A stretch of 64,000 nt of DNA, taken from Centroberyx gerrardi (taxonomy: Eukaryota > Chordata > Actinopteri > Beryciformes > Berycidae). The stretch is taken from contig NC_135998.1 of assembly GCF_048128805.1 (NCBI RefSeq), positions 10,836,656 to 10,900,655 of the forward strand, in the 5' to 3' direction. Of the stretch, positions 1 to 11,800 are shown in pieces; within the stretch, counting starts at the first letter, position 1; every line of letters starts with the position of its first letter. The position numbers and the translations under genes were made by a program. The notes below the pieces were generated by a model, which had not been told where the DNA came from, made no database searches, and saw only the letters and a program-made list of their open reading frames with translations.

Positions 1-453
1 GATTCCACACTTACAGAATTACCAACATCCACAAGATAAACAAGATTCTACTGTGCTTGCATGCATTTGTAACACATTTAAAGCTGTTTCTTATAACTCT
101 AATATCATTGCTTTATAGAAAAATATAGTGCAAGCTGTGCTAATGTGTCAGACAATCGCAGTATTTCCTCTGTAAATGTATGTAGTGCAGTGGTGCTTGG
201 TAATTTGACGGTGGGTTCCATATCTGTACCTGTTTTGGTCCCATTATGGTTCTAGTGCAGGCTGCATTGCAAAAAAGCATTAGTCTTTGTATAGTTAATC
301 ATAATAAAAATACACATATTTCTGATTTAGCTTCAATTATTTTGTTAAATTCACAGTTGTTCTAGCAGCAGTGTTGGCACACCACTGGCAAAAAATGAAT
401 ACAGAGGAAACCCTGAAAAGCGAATATATCAGTAGAAAAGGGCTGCAGCAGGA
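1..453 (-). other. c6 3' untranslated/downstream region
   Basis: AT-rich DNA beyond the c6 stop in transcript sense. No coding segment is visible and I could not find a clear AATAAA on the minus strand before the window edge, so the polyadenylation site is not placed. Confidence 0.4.
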
Positions 454-635
454 TCATCTGGACTCACAGAGACCTTCATTGAGAATCTCAAAGTCATAGT
501 TTGCACATTTTAGGGCGGCCATAGAACACAGGTTCATGCTCCGTGTCCTCTGGGTCTTGATGAGCTTCAGGCAGAACATGCGCTCGTCATCTCTGGGACA
601 GTCCCGAGCAGCTTTACATTCACACTTTTTGAATG
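454..635 (-). CDS. c6: c6 last coding exon 17: FIMAC 2 and stop
   Basis: Encodes CECKAARDCPRDDERMFCLK to EILNEGLCESR and the TGA at 456-454. The human protein ends with the similar EILHPGKCLA. Acceptor CTGTCCTCAG. Confidence 0.92.
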
Positions 636-1772
636 CTGAGGACAGAGAGACACGAGTATACATTAGTGAATTGTTTGTGGTGCTTTGGTATAATGGAGAA
701 CTTAAAGCTGCACTAGACAAGATATTTATGTAAAGATACACTCGTCATCAGCCTAAAGGTTTCAGCCCAAATCACAAAGTGTTTCTGCAGCAGAGAAGAC
801 CATCCCACCCCCCACCTAATTCAGATGCTGCAGATTTGCCCTATAATTTGCCCAAATTACATTCTGGCGTCAGGTATGGACACTGGTGGGAAATCTTCTC
901 CACGCACAAGAAGTGACAAATATAAACTTAAGAACAAAATGCGGAACTTGCTCCTAAACAGCAGCGACTGAGCGCTCAGTGGAGACAGATTTGGACCCAC
1001 CAATGACGTCTGAACTCCTTCACCACCTCCACCCTCAACAGCCACAAAGAAGAAGAAATGTAGGGAGGAAGAAATGTAGGTACTCGCATAACATCTGGGT
1101 TTTGAAGTCCTCAAAATTCAAACAGTTACTTCTTGCTGCCGTTTGGGGCTGCCAAGTTGCCTAGTGCAGCTTTCATGTGCCTACTAGCCAAGGTTACAAT
1201 AAAATCATACAAATGGAAATGATTTAATTTGATGAACCAAGGAGAAATTATGTTCTCAAGTGTTCAGTGTGCTTTAATCTCAAGAGGCTGCAACCGCCAA
1301 AGTGTGCACTGATGATGGTGAGACGTTTGTACTCGTTTGTCCTTCCTCTGGGCAATTAAAGCTTTCTTCATAATTTATGTTTTTTTTTACACAATTGCAG
1401 GGACCCATTAATGCAAATCAGAGTGAAATTTATAAACAGTATAACCACACATCAGACGAGGTCAATGATACATTTAGTGTTAAGTGGTTTCATATAAAAC
1501 GTTCTCACCAGAGCAGGTCTCCCATTCATAACAGGTGTCGAGTTCGCATGGCACCTGAGCAGCGCTCTTGGAGGCCATTTCGGCTCTAAACTTGGCCCAC
1601 TCCAGTTTGGCTGTATCACCCTCATCACACAGACCCTCATTGATGAAGAAGAGCGGATCACCATGGCAACGGCCCGCATGAAACGAGCAGAGGGACATTG
1701 ACACAGCGACGCCGAGGTCTACGTTTAGGATACAGAGCGCCTCTTGATATGAACTGCAATTATAGGCACAAG

Positions 1773-1819
<47 letters not shown>

Positions 1820-3738
1820 GGGTTGGTCAACTGCGGGCAAAGATTAATGATTTTGTCTTTGATTTTTTTTTATTTTGTTTTATTTTTCTTGTCCTTTTCT
1901 TCCTTTTTTCTTTTTGTTTGGGTAATTTATTTATTGTGATGAATTGTTCTGTATATATGAATGCCAATAGCAAATATAAAATAAAATAAAATAAAAAAAA
2001 TGAAGTAAAAACTACCTGATAAGGATTCAATTGCAATTCCAACACTTAATAGCATTGAACTATTTTGGGCTTTTTTGTGATAAACGCATAAAAAAGCTCT
2101 TAAATGTGCAATGTGCACATGTCATGCTTTCATTTACACTCAGTATCTTAAAGCACTGATGCTTTTCCTAAGTTAAATTTCACTTACAGGCAGCTCTCAC
2201 GTTGGATACAGACACATTCAGCGCCCTCTAGTTTCTGTCCAGGATCACACTGACTCTCAGGAACAAATGGATTTTCTAGATAAACACACAGCAAGAGGAC
2301 AAAGCTTTCATTAATCATTTTCTTTGTACAGGATGGTATCCCTGCTTGTGAGGTGAAAGCTTCACATATAAGTTATGCACATCAACAGATGCAGTGAAAC
2401 TATGCATGCGTGGAGTTATTATAACATATAAGTGTAAAGGTCAATGTTTTTTCCTCAGTAAGGATAAGACAGCATTCTATAGTCAGGGCTCCTATACATA
2501 CATTTCTTGCATGACTGTCACATAATATAGACTTCAACTTCCCTGAACAATATTTGTGATCAGTGTCTTCATAATGTTACATGTTCTTCATAATGTTACA
2601 TGATAATTTTTTGTTAAATTGCTGACTTGTGTGTCCAACATCCTGTTTTGGCTAGTCAAAGGTGCTTACATCTTCCAAGCATTCATGTGTTTCTGAACAC
2701 ATTTCCACGATATTTCCAAAATGTTTTTGACATGTATAATTTTCCACAACTCGTCGTCTGGAAAACACAATTTCCCACAGCTGTGGAAACGCTGTATAAT
2801 GAAGCTCAAAGTACGAAGGTCTCAGTGTGCAGTTTCAGTGAGCTTGTTCCTACTGTACCATCAGTGCAGCGCAGGTCGGCAGGTAACGGTGGCTCCCAGG
2901 TGAGACTGCTGCTGCAGCTGTAGATGGTCCGTGGCAGCGGCATCAGGCCTGCCTCCACACAGTTAATGCCCACAGTTTGGCCTACTGTGTACTCCTCTTT
3001 GTTTGGGTACAGCGTCATCCCATCAGGCACTTCAGGAGGATAGCACACTTTCCCTAAGGTGCAGGAGGAATAGTTTCAAATAAAAATTAAACTTACCCTG
3101 TGTAAAGAATAACTAGGTAAGAATAACAAAGAATAGAAAAGGAACAAGGAATAGCAAAGGGAAGGTAAGTCTTGTTGTCTGTATATTGTATGTTGCTGGT
3201 TGAAAATGTTGAGAATGTGCAATGCAGAAAAAAATGTCCAAGAGGCAGCTAGCTAAATTTTTTCTACAACAATTTCATTGCTGTGAGTGAAATTGCAAGT
3301 GTGCATTATATATACAAGATCATATCCAACAGCAACATACAACATTCAACGGATTCAAGTTAACAACATTCATAGTTAGATTATAAAAACTGCTGACAGA
3401 CAAACTTACTGAGACAGCTTCCTCTTGGCTGAGTCCAGGTCCCATCAGGAAGACAGTTAATGTACTGAAAACCATCCAGGTCAAACCCGGTGAAACACTG
3501 GAACTCCTCATCCTCACCAAAGGCGTAGTACTGCTTACCTTTCTGCCGTAGTACAAGAAGGAAGTAGGGGTGAGAGTTGAGAACTTGTTATTCCTCTATA
3601 TTTTAAGCAATTAGATGACACTTTTATCCAGAGTGATGTGGCAATGAGCTACATTCTCTATCTATCTATCTATCAATTCAATTCAATTCAATTTGCTTTA
3701 CTGGCATGAAAGTTTACAATGTTGCCAAAGCATGAAGG

Positions 3739-3808
<70 letters not shown>

Positions 3809-6800
3809 GCATGTGTGTGTGTGTGTGTGTGAGTGTGTGTGTGCTGGGTTAGCACTCCATCATATAATGACTATCAATAGTCATAACAGTTCAACAATAA
3901 AAAATACATTCAATAAAACAAGAATCAAAAACACAACACATTGGTCAACGCGTGTGTGTGTGTGTCTGTCTGTCTATCTGTGATATCTATCTATCTATGT
4001 CTGTCTTACCCTCTCTCTCCCTTGATAGTCTCTCAGGAATACATTTCTACAGAGGTGTGACCAAGACAACTTTGCTCACGTCCCAAGTCAGTCTCAAGTC
4101 AAGTCCCAAGTCTAGACGTAGATTACCAAGTCAAATCCAAGTCAAGTCCATGTCTTTAATGTCAAGTCTCAAGTCTAATTGTAGAACACCAAGTTAATTT
4201 AATATCTTAAAGAAAACAGGACATTCCAATGCAATATCGTTTTAAAAGCATAAAAACTTGGTAAGTTCTACAATCAGTTTCAGCTTCAATAAATTCAATC
4301 ATTCCATACAAATTCAGAAAACGTCGTCTGGTGGAACAAATCTCATCACTTTCAATCTAAGAAAACTTTTCAAGTCATCAAAGTACAAGTTAAATTCAAG
4401 TCCCGAGTCAAGTCTCAAATATTCTATTCATACATCAAACCAAGTCTCAAGCAGTTCAAATTGTGACTCGAGTCCAAGTCATGAGACTCGAGTCCCGGCA
4501 GGCAGACTAGTTGACTTTACCCTGAGGAAGCTGTTGGCCGGCGCCTGTGGCCTGAGGCAGCCCTCCACACCAGGAGGCAGCTCGTCCCTCCAACCTATGG
4601 TGAAGTCGTCATCATTGTCACAGGTATCTTGTCTAGATTAAAAACATATACAGTAAACCCCTAGTTACACATACGTATGCATGAAGACCTGATAAAGGCC
4701 AACTAAGGCAGAAGCATTGTCATATTGAATTAAAAAGTGTATATTGTAGCACATATGCGTGTACAGCTCATGACTAAATCTGTCCAGACCTTTCAGTATC
4801 TTTCAGTATGTGTTACTGTTTTCAGCCAAGTGTTTCTCCTCCTACTTTTGGAAGAAGGAGATGTGGCACGGCTCCTCCTGTCTGGCAGGGCCTTCGCAGG
4901 CTTGGCCTCCTTTCAGCGGGGCGGGGTTATCACACCGCCTCGTCCGGTGTCTCTTCATGGCGGCTCCGCAGCCCCCGGCGGGACTCCACGGCCCCCAGCA
5001 GCTCCAGTAGCCGTCCACTTCCTCTGTAGAAAACACATGCCAAACCACACTCAGCGCACACTATACTGGAGTTAGCTGGGATAATTTAGATTGGGTTCTA
5101 TTGGTTGTAAAAAACGCATTCAGAATTGTTTGGCTGTTCCTTGGGTCCAGCAGCCTGAATCGCTACATCGTCGGGCATGCCAGTGTCAAGCCCGTCTTTT
5201 CAGGTTTCTAGCTGATTCTACTGCATTACTGTGTAAGTTATATTTCCACAACAATTCCACCAAAGGAAATAACCTTATGTACATCAAACTTGACAATGAA
5301 AGCCATTCTGATTCTGACTGTCCATTCAGCCAAAACCAACAGAGACAGAGTTCAGCTGAACCTGAGGCGTAATCTTTTTCTACTCAACTCTACTTTACTC
5401 TACTCTGCTGTACTCTAACATGTCATCTTCCAGTTCCAGGACGATTATGAAAATCACCAAATCAACAGTTACAGATCCATTGTTCAACTGAACCTGAGGT
5501 ATAGTCTTTTTCTACTCAACTCTACTCTTTCCTTGTTACCTTACTCTACTCTACCCTATTCTACCTGACTCTACTCTACTCTACTCTACCCTACTCTACT
5601 CTACTCTACTCTACTCTACTCTACTCTACTCTACTCTACCCTATCCTACCTGACTCTGCTCGACTCTGCTTGACTCTACTCTACTTTACTCTACTCTACC
5701 CTATCCTACCTGACTCTACTCTACTCTACTCTACTCTACCCTACTCTACTCTACTCTACTCTACCCTACTCTACTCTACTCTATTCTACTCTACTCTACT
5801 CTACTCTACCCTATTCTACCTGACTCTGCTCGACTCTGCTCGACTCTACTCTACTCTACTCTACCCTATTCTACTCTACTCTACTCTACCCTATCCTACC
5901 TGACTCTGCTCGACTCTGCTCGACTCTACTCGACTCTACCCTACTCTACTCTACTCTACTCTACCCTATCCTACCTGACTCTACTCTACTCGACTCTACT
6001 CTACTCTACTCTACTCTACTCTACTCTACTCTACTCTACTCTACCCTATCCTACCTGACTCGACTCAACTCTACTCTGCTCCACTCTACTTGACTCTACT
6101 GTGTTCTACTCTGCTCTATCCTAGTCTCCTCTACAGGATATTAAACACAGTTGGGTTCATCAGTAAAGACACACACAGTCCCAGTGTACCTGAGGTGAAG
6201 TCTGGAGCCCGTGTCTCACAGTTGGACCCAAAGGTGCCGGTTTGGCAGATGCACTTGCACTCTGTGCCGGACAGAACCGGCCTGGCGTTGTTTGGGCAGG
6301 GAGCGCACTTGCAGGAGTCAAACTCCTCCAGGTATTGTATCAGTGCCTTCCGCAGGTGTCTCCTCTTGGTCACAGCACAGGGAATCCCCCTCACCAGATT
6401 GATGATGAGCCGCAGCTGGAGACACAAAGACAGGGTTGTCATGTTGTCAGCCAACACCTTAGGTTACCTACTAAAAAGTGATGAAAAATGATTTTTAATT
6501 CTGTGCAGTCAGTCTTTTTGTAAATGCGGGTGTCTTTTTTGTTTCATTTTGAAACAAAACTCTTGAGGTTATCCACCCTTTTAATTGACTAGCCAGTGGA
6601 TAGAGGATGGAATATGTAATTATCTAATACATTTTTTTTCTAATTATTTTTCAAATAAGAGATTATTTGATAATATCATGACTTGACAAAGTATCATTAG
6701 AGACCTTCACAAAAAACATTGTTTGAGCTCATTCAGATGGTTACCGAACTATCATCACTGCTTACTCACTGATATTGGCTGATTCAGACCCACAACCCTC

Positions 6801-8758
6801 TGGTGACAAACTCACTTCTCTCACCCTGAGGCTACCACTACTACCACTTCTAGTTTTTTTCTATATTGTCAGAATCTGCTTTGTTCACGTTTGTTTATGT
6901 GCTAGAAGTGTGATTTTGAGACCTGTTTTGCCATTTCGGCAGTGAATGAAGAGAGAAAAAAGCAATTCCCCACTCATCTCTACAGATAACAGATAAAAGA
7001 CAATTGTCGATTTTGGGGTTATTTCATTTCCAGGAAGCTACACAACCGAAGGTACTACCAAAGATCAACATCACTTTAAGTAAGTGCTCTAAAACACTTC
7101 TAACCTCAAAGTCCACCACAGCAGGGTTGTCAATGACAGACTTGGCCCAGTTCCTGTACGATGCTTGGTCAGGAGTGGCGCCTTTCCTCTCCCAGGCCAG
7201 AGCCGCAGCCTCTCTGGCACGACCCCCTTTCACCATGGAGAAAGACTTCTCTGCTGCCTGAACGTACGACCCTGAGGCAAAGAAATGATGAATGAAGTGT
7301 GAAAACATGATGTTAATCAGCTGGGTTTTCCTGAGAATCTAAAACCTTGGAAAACAGAAAAAGGTGCCAATTTAGATTTTTGTACAGTTTAAGTGGTTTT
7401 AGTGCATGCACAGCATTATTTTAACTGGTGAGTTCAGGCTTGCTTTCCATATTTTTCAATAATTTATTCTTTTTTTTTATCTGAACTGTACATGTTTTTT
7501 ACCCATCTGCACTGATACTACATCATCAATGTTTTGCACTGATTGCATTTTATGTCATTGAAGCCTGTGTGGTTTCTGGCAGGAAATAAAAGGAACCTTC
7601 GTATTTCTCAGTCATCCTGTTGTCGGAGCATCTGTTGGCACTGGAGTGTTGAGTATAGATGATGATGGTCCAGGTGGTTTCACGGGCCAGGCAGCCTTTG
7701 GTGCGCTCCACTGTTTCACCTGTTGGGGAGCAGTGCTGGTGTTGATCACTCACTACACTTCCCTCTACGGCTCCAAGCATACTTTAAGTCACAGTGTTCA
7801 AATACACACAGCTGTCCTGCTGTCCCTGTAACACATGTCGATATGTGTTATGTAAAATTCAGTAAGCTGTCAATATGTCTCTGTAACGCTCTTGCACGGA
7901 CAAATTCCTGTAGATTTATGGTACTTGGAGATTCAGGAATTCTGATTCTTTCAGGATTATAATTACAATTTGGGGATTTAGCAGACACTCTTATCCAGAG
8001 CAATTCACAAATATTGCAACAGTAAAATAAGTGAAAATTCCTTAAGAATCAGCAGGGTAAGTAGCCAAATGTCACAACAAACAAGAAAAATAAAGTAAAA
8101 ACTACCCTCCTATCAGCAGATATGTTAAGTCAATAAGATAGTGTAAGTGTATGTCTTAGATTAACACATAACATAACACAACAGGAGGTCAGAGGGCGAG
8201 GTGGAGTCTGAAGAGAGGGGTTTTCAATCTGAGATGAAAATGGGGAGAGACTCTACAATTCTGACTGTGGAGGGAAGATCGTTCCACCACCAGGAGGGAG
8301 AAGAGTCTAGACTGTAGGCCGTCCTGTCCTACCTGAACTTTTGAGCTCCTCTCGGCTGTATTGGTACAGCAGGTCATAGTGGCCTCCCAGGGTCCCTGAG
8401 CTGTAGTAGTGTGTCCCAAAGCGCTGGAAGATGTCCCGGTAGAGGGCGTAGTTGTAGTCGAGCGGGAGAGCGTGAAGAAACTGGAGAAAAGGCCCCGACA
8501 GGACGACATCACCCGAGTCCCGCACCTTAAACTTGGACACTGGCAGAAGTTGGTGCACCCGGATGAACTGGGAGTCCTGTGTAGGTAATAACAGGTAATG
8601 ATGGTGATATTGCTAAGAAGGAGAAGAAGAAGAAGAAGAAGAAGAAGAAGGAAAACCTATTTTTGAAGGCAGAAATAACCCTTTTTTTGTAATAGCAGGA
8701 TGGATATTTGAATCAGATATGTGCTTCGCAGATAGACGTAATTTTTATGTGTGTGTAT

Positions 8759-8808
<50 letters not shown>

Positions 8809-11800
8809 GCATGCAGATACACGTGTGTGTGTGCACTGTTAGAATGGCTTGCCTTCTTCTTTGAAGCTTCAAAAGCATACTTGTTAGATGAGACAAATGA
8901 CTTTGATCTCCTTGCGAAGAAAAATATGGGGAAGAAAAACATTGTGTCAAAATCACGTTGACTTCCAGAGGAGCCGGACGTCTTCACAGTGACTGACTCA
9001 GCTTGCAGTGGCTGCGGGTCGGTTCTGAAGTCATCCGGCACTCCCACCTGCAGAACCAGAACCAGATCTGTACCCGTGTCTTTAAGCCATCTCATAAACA
9101 CAACAGCAACAATAATCATAATCATAACCGTAATCATAGTACAGTATTTTTCTTAAAGTGGTAATCTGTGAGATCCTCATTTTGTCTATTTTGGATTTTA
9201 TTTCTATTTCTGCACTGCTCTTCCCAGAGATTACTTGTCAATCAGTGTGTCCGGTGTTGTAACGTCTTTTTCCTTGGATTTTCTGAAGATGTAGTTTGAG
9301 TTTCTGTAGCAGCCAGTCTTTTCTTTGTTGGTTCAGGCTAATTTGTGGCAACTGCTAACAAGCTATCACGCGCTTCTTCTATTTATGCCAAACAAGCTGC
9401 TGTTGTGCGAGAAGACGAAGCGATGCCTACTTGCGACCCCATAAGTGCGCAGAGTTCAACCAAAGAACGATTTCCCCTTTTCCAGTTGTTTCATTTGATT
9501 CATTATCAGAAGAGGCAGAGAGACTGAAAACTGTTCAGGATTTCACAAGAAAAAAGCAAAAAATTGAGAAAAATCAGAAAAATAGATAAATAAATTTGTA
9601 TAATAGAAATATGCTGTTTTCCTATCCAATAAATCATCTTGCGACCCCGTAAAATGATCTTGCGACCCCTCGAGGGGTCCCGACCCCCAGGTTGAGAACC
9701 ACTGCTTTAGAACAGCAAATGCAGCAAATGCACTAGCTTTCATGAACTAGATATAGGTTGAATCACTATTTTGTTATGTCAATTGGCAACAGAGTAGCAA
9801 AACAGACAATTATTTCTATGAAAAATGTGCCTATTATTATTTTAAGGAAGTTACAAAGTGCTCTACAATCAAAGGATACAAATCCAATAATACCTTGATC
9901 TCAAAGCTCTCAAAATTGTGAGGGATCCGGTGGTAGAGCAAGGTGCTCTGCGGCCTCTTGATGATGCAGCTGCCTCCCATGAACATGTTGTCCAGCACCG
10001 CACCCCTCGGCTCCTCTGCTATAGCATCAAATCTACACACATCACAATCACAGTTGGAATCAATAAATATAGATTACTTTGCCTTGGCAACACTGGTACA
10101 GAGAGATATCAAACAACTGACACACATGAAAGAAACAGTGACAACAGGACCTCACATACAGTGCAAAGGCAGTACAATACATACTATGGATAATGGGCTA
10201 TATGTACATTCAACCTCATGTTCTATATATATACAAAGGACCAGTGACAGGTGGTGAAATCGTTCAACAACAGTTCAATGTTTGTTCTCAGGAGGAGAAA
10301 ACAAATGAAAAGGAAGAAGGAAGGAAGGAACCTTGGCGGGAGGGAATTTAGGAAGGAATTTGAGTAATTTGAACACAACAGACGTTCTAAGCTCAGGAGT
10401 GACCTTTGACCTTTAACTTCAGCTTACCCATTTCCTACCAGGTCAGCTCCAGGGGCCACTCTCTTGTCAGCTGGACACACTATTTTGAAGTCGTCACAGT
10501 TCCTCTCATCAGAGTTGTCTCCACAGTCGTCCTGTCTGTTGCATGTCAGCGTCGAGTTGATGCAGCGTCCTGCAGCAAAACAAAAAAATCTCACTGGAAT
10601 GTTGATTTCAGACTATAAAATGTGTCTGTAAAATGTGTCTGACTGTGTGGCGTGGCAACAGCCAGTCAATCTGAGGATGTGTGATCCTTTTTCCCCTGAT
10701 TGTGCACGATGATGAATCGCTGCATACCATTTTCACACTGGAAGTTGTCCTTGCAGTTGATTGGTGCTAACTTGCATTCTGTCGAAGGGTAACAAGGCCT
10801 CTCTTCTGTCAGCTCCACACTGCAGGCCGAGCCTCCAAACTGGGACGGCCTCTCCACAGACCGTGTTCGTAACTACAACAACAGCATGAAAACACACTGA
10901 ATGAGAGAGAGAGAGAGAGAGAGAGAGAGTCCAATTCGACCAAATGCCTTGACTCTTACTAGTACTAGTAAAAGATCATAATGATGAGCAATCAATCCCA
11001 AAACTGAATCTAAAAATAATTATTGGCACAATTTAATATAATGACTTTTTCCTTGCATCAAAAATAACAGAAACTTAAACCACCTCTACTTCTCATTAAA
11101 AAGTTATCCAAGTACAACAACCTCATCGTCAGTAGAAAGCATCCTGTTCAAAAAACAAATAGTATCAAAACCAGAGAGGGAATATATGTATGTGCATGTT
11201 TTGGTGTTTTGCAATGTGATTAGCATGCACACGCATGCGTCTGTTCTTGCCTGTTTCTTGGCACACGGAGAGCAGTCGGACCAGGGCCCGAACTCTGTCA
11301 GGAGGCAGTTGATTGGACAGGTCTGCTCATTACAAGCTCTGCTATCACTCTTCTTGCACAACTGAGCACAGCTACTCTTCCAGTAATAATCATCATACTG
11401 AAAATTCCTGACAAAAAGAGTGTGAGAGTCACTTTCACCCAGCTTTAGAATTTGCATCATGTTTGAAGAAACAGAAAATTAACTTTTACTTAATACATGA
11501 AATGCTTGATTTTGATTGGTCTTTTCTTAGGTACATTGCTGTATATACACTACCAGACAAAAGTTTGGACACACCTGATTGAATGTATTATGTATTTAAT
11601 TTTCTTAGCCATTTTGATCTAAAGGCTTATGCTTAAATGCCTGAAATTTGTTTCTTAGACAAATATAAATAGTGAAGTTGATGCCTATGTATGAATTTCT
11701 TTCCAAAGCCTTTGTCTTTCCATCAAGGCAAAGGGCGGCTACTTTAAAGAATGTAAAATATAAGATACTTTTGATCTGTTTAACACTTTTTTGGTCACTG

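Noticed and set aside
3693-3983. Frames made of Cys-Val or His-Thr repeats here and at other microsatellites
   Set aside because: Translations of TG/CA repeats, not genes.
4627-4632. Alternative acceptor CAAG for c6 exon 12
   Set aside because: Joining there to exon 11 gives an immediate stop; the TCTAG acceptor at 4632 keeps the frame.
5670-5903. Open frame of repeated TLLYS units
   Set aside because: It is only the translation of the CTCTA satellite.
7590-7597. U12-type intron for c6 intron 8 because of the CCTTTT near its donor
   Set aside because: The donor is not RTATCCTT and no TTCCTTAAC-like branch site precedes the acceptor at 7271; an ordinary pyrimidine tract does.
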